64,000 bases of DNA from Nitrosomonas ureae (GTDB lineage: Bacteria; Pseudomonadota; Gammaproteobacteria; Burkholderiales; Nitrosomonadaceae), in NCBI RefSeq assembly GCF_001455205.1, contig NZ_CP013341.1, forward strand, positions 2,852,001 to 2,916,000. Direction: 5' to 3'. A program made the position numbers and the translations under genes. Positions 18,857 to 28,773 of the stretch are shown one piece after another (position 1 is the first letter of the stretch; each line of letters begins with the position of its first letter). Under the pieces are notes generated by a model. That model was not told the origin of the DNA and did no database searches. It saw only the letters and a program-made list of their open reading frames with translations.

Positions 18857-20131
18857 CTATGGTTTCAATTTCATCATCATGGGTTGCAGACGCTTGATTG
18901 TAGAGGGTGCAATCAGATCCTTTATCTGCAATGATTTGATTGCTGATGCCGGAGCACAGTTAGCTACTTCCACTAATTTCACCACAAGCGGATTAAAAGT
19001 TACATCTACGCCAGTATAACTACCCGCATCATCACCACTGCGATCACCCCGGAATTTAAACTCTTTGACCGGCCCGTTCGGACCGCCACCTTGACGATCA
19101 TCGTTATGATCGGTATCAATAAAATGAGCCGTGCTTTCCGGGCTATTAGCTATACTATCAATGCGCCAGCCTGGCGGTGGTGTATAGTAGACATCAGTGC
19201 GTTCACCTTCTGCAGTGGTCCAATCGCTACGTGTTTCCTGCGCCTTCATCCAAAGCCGAAAATTAACGTGCGTACCTTCATTATTCCAACGCGCATTTGC
19301 CCACACTTCAGGACCATGCCCGCTGAATTCTTTATCACCGCGCGTATGAGGCGGAGTAAAGGATAAATAAGTATTACGCTCGTATGTTTCTGTTTTTTCC
19401 CGACATACTGGCGTAGCCGGTTGAATCACGGCGATACTGGAGATAGGACGATTCTGCCATTCCAGGGTTAGTCGATCACTGGCGCTGGATACAGGAACCC
19501 CATTTGCTCCAAGATTGAGCGTCATGTGATAATGAGTCAATCGATCAAGTTCTGAAGAAACATCCAGTACGCCCGATTTATTGTGTAACGTTACCTTAAT
19601 AGGTGTCGTATCGAAATCATAACCAAAAAACTCCAACTTGTTGCGGCGGCTTGAATCCAATGCCATATCGACAGCAGCAGGCACCACATGGCATAACGCT
19701 GGTTCAACGGGAGGTATCGATTGATGCAGTAGTCGTGCACGAATTCGCGCCAAAGCCTGACGCACACGTGTGCCGATAAAATCCACGTTGCAACGCAACT
19801 CGTTTCCCGTAGCAGCTACGCTACGGTTGAGCAAATCCGAAACTTCATTGCGTACCGTGGATTGGGCTTCACTGGTCAATTTTGTCGTAGCATCTTGCAA
19901 TACGGACTGCCAGGAAGCAGAGTTCCGATCCAGGGCATCAATCGCGTTATCTAACGTGGCCACGGTATCTCCCGCGACATCACTTGCTTTATCTGTTAAT
20001 TTATCGATTTTATCGCCGATGCTGCAACCTGCGATCAGAATCGTCATAAACACCATCAGCCCTAGTAATAGTCTTGGTATTCCTCTGCCTGTTTGGAATA
20101 AATGTGGAAAAGGTGCTGTAGTTTTCATCAT
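18857..20131 (-). CDS. Hypothetical lipoprotein
   Basis: 424 residues. The N-terminus (LLLGLMVFMTILIAGCS) is a lipoprotein signal with lipobox LIAGC, so the mature protein is lipid-anchored at Cys36. Residues 37-110 are helical and charged (DKIDKLTDKASDVAGDTVATLDNAIDAL), suggesting a coiled-coil or amphipathic helix. The rest is beta-rich with single cysteines (ELRCNVDF, PALCHVV, TPVCREK) and no domain I recognise. A ParE/secretion role cannot be argued. It stands alone, divergent from the OmpA/ExeA pair, with the decayed MFS gene behind it. Confidence 0.75.
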   Translation of the reverse strand: MMKTTAPFPHLFQTGRGIPRLLLGLMVFMTILIAGCSIGDKIDKLTDKASDVAGDTVATLDNAIDALDRNSASWQSVLQDATTKLTSEAQSTVRNEVSDLLNRSVAATGNELRCNVDFIGTRVRQALARIRARLLHQSIPPVEPALCHVVPAAVDMALDSSRRNKLEFFGYDFDTTPIKVTLHNKSGVLDVSSELDRLTHYHMTLNLGANGVPVSSASDRLTLEWQNRPISSIAVIQPATPVCREKTETYERNTYLSFTPPHTRGDKEFSGHGPEVWANARWNNEGTHVNFRLWMKAQETRSDWTTAEGERTDVYYTPPPGWRIDSIANSPESTAHFIDTDHNDDRQGGGPNGPVKEFKFRGDRSGDDAGSYTGVDVTFNPLVVKLVEVANCAPASAIKSLQIKDLIAPSTIKRLQPMMMKLKP

Positions 20132-20580
20132 GTTATTAACCCCTCTATCTGGTAAGAAAATACTCTCGGATTTCTATTTCATGAAGCGAACAAAAAGTTG
20201 ATGTCCCATCAATCCAATAAAATATACAACACCAACCGTGAATACTTGCGTGATAAATCTCACACACTAATGCTAGCAAGAAAATTTAAACCTTTGGGAA
20301 CAGATGCCTTGATGACATGATAGTGTGATAATCTCATAAAAAGATACAATTTATTGCCTTTATTAGCCTGTTTGAATGTGAACTTGTACGAGACAATGTT
20401 AATCTGCATCTTGTTGCACGGATTTTGAAGAGCTGAACTGGGATAGGTTGTTTTTGTACACCGATAATCAAGCCAAATTTGTTCTATTCCTATAAGCAGA
20501 ACACCTTCCAATACGTTAAAATGTTTGTGCACAAGCCCGTTACAATTGCTTAATCAACATACTAAATCGAGCGCATTATC
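20132..20580. other. Divergent intergenic region
   Basis: About 450 AT-rich bases between the lipoprotein gene and the OmpA-domain gene. It must hold the two divergent promoters. I see no convincing ORF, RNA gene or strong sigma-70 pair. Confidence 0.5.
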
Positions 20581-21297
20581 ATGGTACGTTTTTTTATTAT
20601 TGGACTATCTGTTGTATTTTTTAGCCTGTCGGCTGTGGTGATGTTTAAAGCACTGGAGACCCCAGTCCAAGACACAATTTATCAAGGTAACTGGCCGCAA
20701 GCACCTTCTATATCTGAATCCACTTCTGCACCTACATCTTCATTGATATCCCCATCTACTTCAGAACGCAGTATAAATGATTTAATTCACTCACCTGAGA
20801 TTCAGGATGATGAGCATACTATTCTTGCTGAAAAGGTAGAAAAAACAATTTCTCAGGATGAAACCTCACCTGCAGCGGCAGAAGAAGAAATAATGGATAC
20901 CGTGCTTACCCCTGACGTAATCGATAAACCTCGAATCCTAACCATATTTGACGGTAAAACATTCCGATCCGGGCAAGATATTATCCATGATGTTTCTCAT
21001 TCGATAATCGATAATTTAATTAAAGAAATATCAGCATCTCCAAACAGTCGTATTCTCATTGAAGGTCATACCGACAATATACCGACCGGAAAGATTAGCA
21101 GTGACAATATGGATTTATCCAGGCGTCGGGCTCGGGCCATCGCAAATATACTGATTTTGCATGGAGTACCCGCTACGCGAATATCTATTATTGGCTATGG
21201 CGACAAACGGCCAATAGTTTCAAATGCTACCGATGAAGGTAGAGCAAAAAACCGTAGAGTCGAAGTAAAACTTATGCCTCCAGAGGGAGCAAACTAA
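20581..21297 (+). CDS. OmpA-domain protein with N-terminal membrane anchor
   Basis: 238 residues. One N-terminal helix (VRFFIIGLSVVFFSLSAVVMF) is an uncleaved anchor or signal. A flexible S/T/E-rich linker of about 100 residues follows, then an OmpA C-terminal domain (ILIEGHTDNIP, NMDLSRRRARAIANIL, ISIIGYGDKRPI, NRRVEVKL) that binds peptidoglycan diaminopimelate. Its TAA stop overlaps the ATG of the ExeA-like ATPase (TAATG), which indicates translational coupling. The pair may couple a cytoplasmic ATPase to the cell wall. Confidence 0.85.
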   Translation: MVRFFIIGLSVVFFSLSAVVMFKALETPVQDTIYQGNWPQAPSISESTSAPTSSLISPSTSERSINDLIHSPEIQDDEHTILAEKVEKTISQDETSPAAAEEEIMDTVLTPDVIDKPRILTIFDGKTFRSGQDIIHDVSHSIIDNLIKEISASPNSRILIEGHTDNIPTGKISSDNMDLSRRRARAIANILILHGVPATRISIIGYGDKRPIVSNATDEGRAKNRRVEVKLMPPEGAN

Positions 21298-22511
21298 TGC
21301 ATATGTATGCCCAGCACTTTAACCTTAAATTACTTCCATTCGAAAATGTGCCGGATCCATTGTTTTTCTATGATCATGGAGATCATGCACGCATTCGTAA
21401 GCAAATATCCGGCTCTTTACAAAGCGGTCGTGGATTAATCGTTGTAACGGGACCTATTGGCTCTGGCAAAACCACATTGAGTCAAATGATAAAAGCCGAC
21501 TTCCCGGAAAGCATTCAATTGATTTGGATGGCTGAGCCGCCTGCAAACAGCACTGATCTTTATTTATTTCTTGCTCAAGAACTTGGCCTTCAACCCACAT
21601 CATCTGAGAAAACCTTTGTCATGAGGGACATTCGGAATGCTTTGATGACAATCAATACAGAAGGAAAAAAATGTCTGGTTATCATCGATGAATCCCATTT
21701 GATGTCGGAAGATGTTCTTAATGGCATTCGTCTATTAAATAATCTCGAAGAAGGATCCATCAAACTTATTCAGTTATTGCTTCTTGGTCAGGATGAACTG
21801 ATGGAAAAAATCAACAAACCAGAAATGATTCCATTCAAGCAACGAATTGCCGCACTTGAGTCGTTAGGAAAAATGACAACCGATGGCGTACTAAAATATA
21901 TTACACATCGTATCCAGGTCGCAGGAGGCAATCCGAATTTAATTTCCGCCACTGGATGGGAAGCCATCTCTATCGCATTCAGTGCCGGTGGAACACCGCG
22001 CACCATTAATTCATTGTGCGACAGATCATTCAATGTTGCATACGAACGCAATAAATCTGTAATCGATGCAAAAGATGTTTATGAGGCTACACAGCGGATG
22101 GGATTGATCACCGATGTATTTCATTACATCATTATGCTCAACAACGAAGAAAGAAAGAAGCAGGAATCGCAAGACATAGCTGACCAATCAGTCCAAGAAG
22201 CAGTCGTACCTAAGACTACCAGCAGTACCGAACAACCGCCTTCACCAAACATAAAGAAAGCAGAGCAGAAAATTAATCCAATAATGTATGAAATCCCTGT
22301 CATTCCAAGAGCCAAAATAGATATATCCGACAAATCCTATGATGAAATTGCAAATGCGATAAAAGCAAAATATGAGCAAAAGAATTTACAAATTTCCGTT
22401 GCTTTACTCCTAGTGTCACTCACTACATTCTTAATCAGCATTTTTTATTTTTGCCATCGCTCGGATTCGGATGGATTGTTGGAGTGCCTCACACATTTGC
22501 TCAGCTTTTGA
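21297..22511 (+). CDS. ExeA/MshM-like AAA ATPase
   Basis: 404 residues. ExeA-type N-terminus (MYAQHFNLKLLPFENVPDPLFFY; the second ATG at 21303 is the likelier family start), Walker A GPIGSGKTTLSQ, Walker B CLVIIDESHLM, and the sensor region LLLGQDELMEKI. The C-terminal part is a charged linker and one membrane helix near the end (ISVALLLVSLTTFLISIFYF). ExeA/GspA proteins use ATP to place secretins or pili bases in the cell wall and often carry their own peptidoglycan-binding domain. This one has none, but its coupled neighbour does. No secretin gene is in the window. Confidence 0.85.
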   Translation: MHMYAQHFNLKLLPFENVPDPLFFYDHGDHARIRKQISGSLQSGRGLIVVTGPIGSGKTTLSQMIKADFPESIQLIWMAEPPANSTDLYLFLAQELGLQPTSSEKTFVMRDIRNALMTINTEGKKCLVIIDESHLMSEDVLNGIRLLNNLEEGSIKLIQLLLLGQDELMEKINKPEMIPFKQRIAALESLGKMTTDGVLKYITHRIQVAGGNPNLISATGWEAISIAFSAGGTPRTINSLCDRSFNVAYERNKSVIDAKDVYEATQRMGLITDVFHYIIMLNNEERKKQESQDIADQSVQEAVVPKTTSSTEQPPSPNIKKAEQKINPIMYEIPVIPRAKIDISDKSYDEIANAIKAKYEQKNLQISVALLLVSLTTFLISIFYFCHRSDSDGLLECLTHLLSF

Positions 22512-22815
22512 TGTTTCATCTTCTCCTTGTGCTTATACATCTCCACGCTATGCTTCTAATGAACATAACACGCTTAGTAAGCACTATAGGTTGGCATACG
22601 GATATGCTCGGATGGGTATCATCCTTATCGGTAGTACTCTTCTCTAATGACCCCGTCGGATAACGCTCCCATATTTTGAGGTAACTATCCTTGCATAGCA
22701 ACCTACTAATAAGTACTTCTGCGCATAATCAACACCATGACGACAATGCCAATAGTTTTATCGATTACAATAATAAAATGTCCTGAATATCGCAACACAA
22801 CAAATAATAATAAAA
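22512..22815. other. Intergenic region without a convincing gene
   Basis: About 300 bases between the ATPase and yheT. A short open stretch continues from near 22450 to 22648 in another frame, but it has no start, domain or codon signal that I trust. No terminator hairpin is visible. Confidence 0.4.
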
Positions 22816-23865
22816 ATGTTTAGAACAACCATTCCTTTGTACACAAATCGCTATAAAGCACCGCCTTGGCTGCCCGGTGGAAATATACAAACGCTTTATC
22901 CTTATTTTAACAAGCCAGTGCCGCTGTTTACGTATCGGCGTGAACGCTGGGAGCTCGAAGATGGGGATTTTGTTGATGTCGACTGGACCGAAGGGTCTGT
23001 GGATTCACCTTTGGTAATATTTTTCCATGGTTTGGAAGGGGGATCTTCAAGTCATTATATATTAAGCATGATCAATAGGTTAAAGAGCCACGGATGGCGC
23101 AGTGCCGTCATTCATTTTCGTGGTTGTTCCGGTGTGCCGAACCGGTTATCCCGTGCCTATCATGCCGGCGATTCTACTGAGATTGATTGGATGCTGCGAC
23201 GCATTACCAATCAAAAACAAGTAATAAACAGTGTACGACCGGTTTATGTGATGGGTGTTTCGCTGGGTGGCAATGCACTACTGAAATGGCTGGGTGAGCA
23301 AGGTGAACGTGCATGCGAGCTCGTGACAGGAGCTGCAACCGTTTCTGTACCGCTGGATCTGGCAGCTGCAGGCTCAGCTCTGGATAAAGGGTTTAATCAA
23401 ATTTATACGCGCCATTTTCTCACCACCCTAAAAAACAAGGCGCTTGATAAATTAGAACAATTTCCCGATTTATTTGACGCCACGGCACTCAAGAAATGTG
23501 CTTCGATTTATGACTTTGATAATCTGGTAACAGCGCCGCTACATGGTTTTCGTGATACTGACGATTATTGGCTGCATTCCAGCAGCAAACAATGGTTGCC
23601 CCATATCAAAGTACCTACGATAGTAATTAACGCTCGGAATGATCCTTTCATGCCAGCATCAGTATTACCGGGTCAAAATGAAGTATCTTCAGCGGTCACA
23701 TTGGAATTTCCCGAAGAAGGCGGCCACGCCGGATTCATGCAAGGCCCGTTCCCAGGAAAATTGGATTGGCTGCCTAAAAAAATACTTAGTTTTTTTCATT
23801 ATCAGTGCCAGCACCGTTTTTCAGAAGAAACGAGTGACAAAAGCGTTCTCTACATTTCCGGCTAG
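22816..23865 (+). CDS. yheT: YheT-family alpha/beta hydrolase
   Basis: 349 residues, typical of the YheT/ABHD1-3 group. The N-terminal PPWLPGGNIQTLYPYF is diagnostic, then FFHGLEGGSSSHYI (oxyanion region), FRGCSGVPNRLSRAYHAGDS, nucleophile elbow MGVSLGGNALLKWLGE, acid NARNDPFMPA and histidine GGHAGFM. It probably hydrolyses a lipid or carboxylester; the natural substrate is unknown. Its last 45 bases overlap the 3' end of the convergent trhP gene, so the two mRNAs are antisense to each other there. Confidence 0.93.
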   Translation: MFRTTIPLYTNRYKAPPWLPGGNIQTLYPYFNKPVPLFTYRRERWELEDGDFVDVDWTEGSVDSPLVIFFHGLEGGSSSHYILSMINRLKSHGWRSAVIHFRGCSGVPNRLSRAYHAGDSTEIDWMLRRITNQKQVINSVRPVYVMGVSLGGNALLKWLGEQGERACELVTGAATVSVPLDLAAAGSALDKGFNQIYTRHFLTTLKNKALDKLEQFPDLFDATALKKCASIYDFDNLVTAPLHGFRDTDDYWLHSSSKQWLPHIKVPTIVINARNDPFMPASVLPGQNEVSSAVTLEFPEEGGHAGFMQGPFPGKLDWLPKKILSFFHYQCQHRFSEETSDKSVLYISG

Positions 23866-25188
23866 CGGTATTCTGACCCGATGGCCGCTGCCAGGCGCAA
23901 TTTGTACCGGACGCCCGGCTGAATCCAGCATGTGCGACAACTCCACTACCTGATTACCTGCGGGGTGAATAATCTCAAGGCGATCACCCACCTGAAAGCG
24001 GTTTTTCACCAGTATTTCGGCCATACCGCTCGCTGTATCAAATCCAGTGATATCGCCAACATACTGACTGCGATTGGACTCAGAATGTCCGCGCAAATAG
24101 TTTTGCGTTTCATGCGTGTTATGCCGCTGATAAAAACCGCTGGTATAGCCGCGGTTAGCCAATCCTTCCAGCTCACCTAACAAAGTTAAATCAAACGGTT
24201 TTCTGGCCACAGCATCATCAATTGCCTTGCGATAAACTTGAGCCGTGCGTGCTACATAATATAAGGACTTGGTACGCCCTTCTATCTTCAATGAATCAAC
24301 TCCAATTTTAACCAAGCGCTCGACATGCTCGACTGCACGTAAGTCCTTGGAATTCATGATATACGTACCATGCTCATCTTCCATAATCGGCATTAATTGA
24401 CCAGGCCGTTCCTTTTCCTCGATCAGATAAACTTGATCGGCAGCAGGATGCCGCGTAATCGAACCGCATCCGCTGGTCATGCTTGATTGCTCGGATTGCT
24501 GCATCGCTTGGCCAAAATCAAAATCAATTTTCCCGACTTCCTGAATATCCCCACTTGAATTTTCCTCAGCGGATTTCACTTTATAGTCCCAACGGCAAGA
24601 ATTCGTGCAGGTACCTTGATTCGGATCACGGTGATTAAAATAACCTGACAGCAGGCAACGTCCGGAATACGCAATACAGAGTGCACCATGAACAAAAACC
24701 TCAAGTTCCATATCGGGACAATAATCACGAATTTGCGCCACTTCATCCAATGATAATTCACGCGACAAAATTACTCGTGTTAGTCCTATTTTCTGCCAAA
24801 ACTTAACCCCCATATAATTGACCGTATTGGCTTGTACCGACAGATGAATCGGTACATCCGGCCATTTTTCGCGTACCATCATGATCAACCCCGGGTCGGC
24901 CATAATCAGCGCATCCGGTTTCATCGCAATAATAGGCGCCATATCATCCAGGTAAGTTTTAATTTTAGCGTTATGCGGCATCGCATTGCTGGCCACCAAA
25001 AACTTCTTTCCTAAAGCATGCGCTTCCGCAATACCTGTTTTAATCTGTTCCAAAGCAAAATCATTGTTACGCGCGCGCAATGAATAACGCGGTTGTCCTG
25101 CATACACGGCATCGGCACCAAACGCATAAGCAATGCGCATCTTGTCCAACGAGCCAGCAGGAAGTAAAAGTTCGGGTGATTTCAACAT
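23821..25188 (-). CDS. trhP: tRNA uridine hydroxylation protein TrhP (peptidase U32 family)
   Basis: 455 residues. U32 signature region (ELEVFVHGALCIAYSGRCLLSGYFNHRDPNQGTC, split here as HGALCIAYSGRC and GTCTNSCRWDY) holds the conserved cysteines that bind an iron-sulfur cluster. The start LLLPAGSLDKMRIAYAFGADAVY is family-typical. YegQ/TrhP uses prephenate to hydroxylate U34 in tRNA; despite the family name it is not known to be a peptidase. It is divergent from dnaE, with 62 bases between starts, and overlaps yheT at the 3' end. Confidence 0.92.
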   Translation of the reverse strand: MLKSPELLLPAGSLDKMRIAYAFGADAVYAGQPRYSLRARNNDFALEQIKTGIAEAHALGKKFLVASNAMPHNAKIKTYLDDMAPIIAMKPDALIMADPGLIMMVREKWPDVPIHLSVQANTVNYMGVKFWQKIGLTRVILSRELSLDEVAQIRDYCPDMELEVFVHGALCIAYSGRCLLSGYFNHRDPNQGTCTNSCRWDYKVKSAEENSSGDIQEVGKIDFDFGQAMQQSEQSSMTSGCGSITRHPAADQVYLIEEKERPGQLMPIMEDEHGTYIMNSKDLRAVEHVERLVKIGVDSLKIEGRTKSLYYVARTAQVYRKAIDDAVARKPFDLTLLGELEGLANRGYTSGFYQRHNTHETQNYLRGHSESNRSQYVGDITGFDTASGMAEILVKNRFQVGDRLEIIHPAGNQVVELSHMLDSAGRPVQIAPGSGHRVRIPLAGNVENAFVTRFF

Positions 25189-25250
25189 AATGTAAAATAG
25201 CGCTCAAAACTGTATTAATGACAAAGTTATCACAGATTAATTGTAACATC

Positions 25251-28200
25251 ATGCCCACCAAACCAGCTTTTATTCATTTACGGATGCACAGCGAATATTC
25301 CATTCTGGATAGCACCATACGTATTCATGATGTCGTTAAAAAAGCCGTAGCCGACCAAATGCCGGGCCTGGCATTGACTGACCTTGCCAATCTTTTCGGT
25401 TTGGTAAAATTTTACCAAACTACATACAAAAACGGGATTAAACCAATCCTCGGATGTGATATCTGGATCGCAAATGAATCTGATCGAAGCAAGCCGATTC
25501 GATTACTAGTGCTATGTCAGACACATGCAGGTTATTTGTTATTGTCTCGCCTGCTGTCGCGTGCCTACCGCGAAAACCAATTTCAAAATAGAGCGGAGAT
25601 CAAAGAATCGTGGCTGCAACCCGATGATTGGGGCACGGAAGGGCTCATTGCTTTATCAGGCGCTCGTGTAGGTGACATTGGATTATCGCTGTTACAAAAT
25701 AATATATTACAAGCTGAAATTCAGATACAAAAATGGGCAAATCTGTTTCCCGATCGTTTTTATCTTGAGATCCAGCGTGATGGCCATGCCAATGAAACAA
25801 TGCTGGTTCAGCATTCGCTCGCGCTGGCCAGGAAATTCAGTTTGCCCATCGTAGCGACGCAAGCGGTGCAATTTCTCAATGCGGAAGATTATCAGGCGCA
25901 TGAAGCGCGTGTTTGTATTGCTGAAGGGTACATTCTGGAAGACAAACGTCGCCAAAAAAGTTTTACGGAACAACAATATTTCAAAACCCAAGCTGAAATG
26001 ACACAGCTGTTCGCCGATATTCCTGCGGCGTTGACGAATACAATTGAAATTGCCAAGCGCTGTAATCTGGTATTGGAATTGGGTGTGAATCGGCTTCCGC
26101 TATTTCCTACGCCTAATAACGAGGGCTTGGATCAGTACCTGCGAAGCCAGGCTGAAATTGGCTTGATAAAACGCATGACAAACTTGTTTCCCGATACAGA
26201 AGTGCGTAATGCCAGAATCGTCCAGTATCAATCCCGCCTCGAATTTGAGGTCAATACCATTATCCAGATGGGGTTTGCCGGTTATTTTCTGATCGTCGCT
26301 GATTTTATCAACTGGGCCAAGCATAACAATGTTCCGGTAGGACCCGGGCGCGGTTCCGGAGCAGGCTCATTGGTAGCTTATTCACTTGGAATTACTGATC
26401 TTGATCCGTTACGGTATGACTTGTTATTTGAGCGTTTTCTGAATCCCGAACGTATCTCGATGCCCGATTTTGACATTGACTTTTGCCAGGACCGGCGCGA
26501 GCTGGTTATCGAATATGTCAAGCAGCGTTACGGAATGGGGAAAGTCTCTCAAATCGCCACATTTGGTACGATGGCTGCCAAAGCCGTAATCCGTGATATC
26601 GGCCGGGTTATGGATTTACCGTACAACTTTGTCGATCAGCTCGCTAAGCTGATACCGTTCGAGATCGGTATGACTTTAAAAAAAGCACGCCAACTCGAAC
26701 CACAGCTCAACCAACGTGCCGAGGAGGAGGAAGATGTCCGCAACCTCCTGGAATTAGCGGAAAGCCTCGAAGGCATCACACGCAATGTCGGTATGCATGC
26801 CGGAGGGGTGCTTATCGCCTCAAGCGAAATCACCGATTTTTGCCCGATCTACTGCACCGAATCCGGTGATTCCATCGTCAGCCAGCTGGATAAGGATGAT
26901 GTTGAAAAAATCGGTCTGGTGAAATTTGATTTTCTTGGATTACGCACATTGACAATCCTGGATCGTGCGGTCGGGTATATCCGCCAATTACATCCAAATA
27001 TCGACTCTCACGAATCCCGGCCTTTTTCACTGGAAACCTTACCATTGGATGATGATGCAACTTATGCATTAATGCGTAAAGGTAATGCGGTAGGCATCTT
27101 TCAATTCGAGTCGCGTGGCATGATCGATCTGCTACAGAAGGCAAAACCGGATCGCTTTGAAGATATTATCGCGCTGGTTGCATTATACCGCCCTGGCCCG
27201 ATGGATCTGATTCCTGAATTTATCGATCGCAAACATGGTAGAAAACAGATTGAATACCTCGATCCGCGCCTGGAGCCGATTCTGGGGTCGACTTATGGCA
27301 TCATGATTTATCAGGAGCAAGTCATGCAGATCGCGCAAGTCATTGGCGGCTACAGTCTTGGCAGCGCCGATTTACTGCGCCGCGCGATGGGCAAGAAGAA
27401 GGTCGAGGAAATGGCGCAACAGCGTGACATTTTTGTCTCCGGTGCAATCAATAACGGTTTGAGTGAGGATAAAGCTACTGAATTGTTCGGTTTAATGGAA
27501 AAATTTGCCGGCTATGGCTTCAATAAATCGCATGCCGCTGCTTATGCGCTCATTGCGTTCCAAACTGCTTACCTGAAAGCGCATTATCCGGCAGAATTCA
27601 TGGCCGCTTGTTTGTCCGCCGATATGGATGACACGGATAAAGTACATATTTTCGTTGAAGACAGCATTGCCAATGGAATAATAATTCTGCCACCCGATAT
27701 TAACCTTTCCGACTACCGTTTCATTCCGGTGGATAGCAAAAACATCCGCTTCGGTCTTGGCGCAGTTAAAGGTACCGGAGAATCCGCAGTCAATTCCATC
27801 ATCGCAGTACGCAGGCAAACTGGGCCATTCACCGATTTATTTGATTTCTGCAGTCGTGTCGACCGACGGATCGCCAATCGCCGTGTGATGGAATCGCTAA
27901 TCCGTGTGGGTGCGTTTGATATCATCAATCCCAACCGCGCCAGCTTAATGGCTTCAGTCGGTTTAGCCATAGAATCCGCCGAACAGGCAAGCCGATCTTC
28001 CAATCAAATTAATTTATTTGGTGAAACAAGCAACGATTCACAGATGCAACCACAATTGATTAAGGCGGAATCATGGCACGATCGAGAAAAACTGCATCAG
28101 GAGAAAATCGGCCTAGGCTATTATTTCAGCGGTCATCCTTTTAACACCTATGCTTCAGAACTGAGACACTTTATTGGTACCCGACTTGACCGGCTAAACC

Positions 28201-28754
28201 CGCAACGTGAGCCGCAACTGCTCGCTGGCATCATTCACTCGATTCGCATACAAATGACGCGCCGCGGAAAAATGGGAGTCATCAGTCTGGACGATGGAAA
28301 AGCACGAATAGAATTGGTTATTTTTAGCGAACTCTTTGATGCGAATCGTACTTGGCTAAAAGAGGATCAACTTTTAATCGCAGAAGCGAAAATAGGCATG
28401 CGCGGATACAACGGAGACGAAGAAGATGGATTGAGAATTACCGCCGAGCGGCTGTATAATCTCGCCGGGATCCGCTCGCGTTTCGCAAAACAAATCAAGA
28501 TTTACTGCAGTCTCCTCACCCTCGACCAAATATCCGGCCTTAAAAAATTGTTAATACCGTTTTGCACTCAAACGCAAAAATCTATTGCAGATTTTTGCCC
28601 GATTACTGTCATCTATCGCAATGACATAGCCAGCGGTGAACTGGACTTGGGAAATGACTGGCGGGTACATTTGCATGATGATCTGCTGCAGTCATTAAAT
28701 ACGCATTTTAAAACTGAGAACGTGGAGATTGTTTATTCAAAAAACAATAAATAA
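25251..28754 (+). CDS. dnaE: DNA polymerase III alpha subunit
   Basis: 1167 residues from the ATG at 25251 (MPTKPAFIHLRMHSEYSILDST), the standard DnaE1 N-terminus; an upstream in-frame ATG at 25218 would add 11 residues. Domains: PHP (FIHLRMHSEYS, ALTDLANLFG), palm with the catalytic aspartates in MPDFDIDFCQDRR, fingers (YRPGPMDLIPEFIDRKHG, YGIMIYQEQVMQIAQ), helix-hairpin-helix, and a C-terminal OB fold (RGKMGVISLDDGKARIELVIF). It is the replicative polymerase. Seven-base tandem repeats begin just before its stop codon. Confidence 0.97.
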   Translation: MPTKPAFIHLRMHSEYSILDSTIRIHDVVKKAVADQMPGLALTDLANLFGLVKFYQTTYKNGIKPILGCDIWIANESDRSKPIRLLVLCQTHAGYLLLSRLLSRAYRENQFQNRAEIKESWLQPDDWGTEGLIALSGARVGDIGLSLLQNNILQAEIQIQKWANLFPDRFYLEIQRDGHANETMLVQHSLALARKFSLPIVATQAVQFLNAEDYQAHEARVCIAEGYILEDKRRQKSFTEQQYFKTQAEMTQLFADIPAALTNTIEIAKRCNLVLELGVNRLPLFPTPNNEGLDQYLRSQAEIGLIKRMTNLFPDTEVRNARIVQYQSRLEFEVNTIIQMGFAGYFLIVADFINWAKHNNVPVGPGRGSGAGSLVAYSLGITDLDPLRYDLLFERFLNPERISMPDFDIDFCQDRRELVIEYVKQRYGMGKVSQIATFGTMAAKAVIRDIGRVMDLPYNFVDQLAKLIPFEIGMTLKKARQLEPQLNQRAEEEEDVRNLLELAESLEGITRNVGMHAGGVLIASSEITDFCPIYCTESGDSIVSQLDKDDVEKIGLVKFDFLGLRTLTILDRAVGYIRQLHPNIDSHESRPFSLETLPLDDDATYALMRKGNAVGIFQFESRGMIDLLQKAKPDRFEDIIALVALYRPGPMDLIPEFIDRKHGRKQIEYLDPRLEPILGSTYGIMIYQEQVMQIAQVIGGYSLGSADLLRRAMGKKKVEEMAQQRDIFVSGAINNGLSEDKATELFGLMEKFAGYGFNKSHAAAYALIAFQTAYLKAHYPAEFMAACLSADMDDTDKVHIFVEDSIANGIIILPPDINLSDYRFIPVDSKNIRFGLGAVKGTGESAVNSIIAVRRQTGPFTDLFDFCSRVDRRIANRRVMESLIRVGAFDIINPNRASLMASVGLAIESAEQASRSSNQINLFGETSNDSQMQPQLIKAESWHDREKLHQEKIGLGYYFSGHPFNTYASELRHFIGTRLDRLNPQREPQLLAGIIHSIRIQMTRRGKMGVISLDDGKARIELVIFSELFDANRTWLKEDQLLIAEAKIGMRGYNGDEEDGLRITAERLYNLAGIRSRFAKQIKIYCSLLTLDQISGLKKLLIPFCTQTQKSIADFCPITVIYRNDIASGELDLGNDWRVHLHDDLLQSLNTHFKTENVEIVYSKNNK

Positions 28755-28773
28755 TAAATAATAAATAATAAAT
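28746..28773. repeat. Four perfect 7-bp tandem repeats at the dnaE stop
   Basis: The unit aataaat repeats four times without change and overlaps the last codons of dnaE. The repeats add stop codons in several frames behind the gene. The tract could vary in copy number by slippage without harming the protein core. Confidence 0.8.

Noticed and set aside
18840..18862. CCATAG/CTATGG hairpin at the stop of the lipoprotein gene
   Set aside because: Short stem, long loop and no U-run on the minus strand; not a credible terminator.
20260..20532. Minus-strand ORF of 90 codons between the lipoprotein and OmpA-domain genes
   Set aside because: No start signal or domain; composition looks like intergenic DNA.
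22450..22648. Open stretch after the ExeA-like gene in another frame
   Set aside because: No start, ribosome site, domain or clear codon bias; too weak to call a gene or a frameshifted tail.
25218..25250. Upstream in-frame ATG for dnaE
   Set aside because: The ATG at 25251 gives the normal family N-terminus; the extra 11 residues have no family support.
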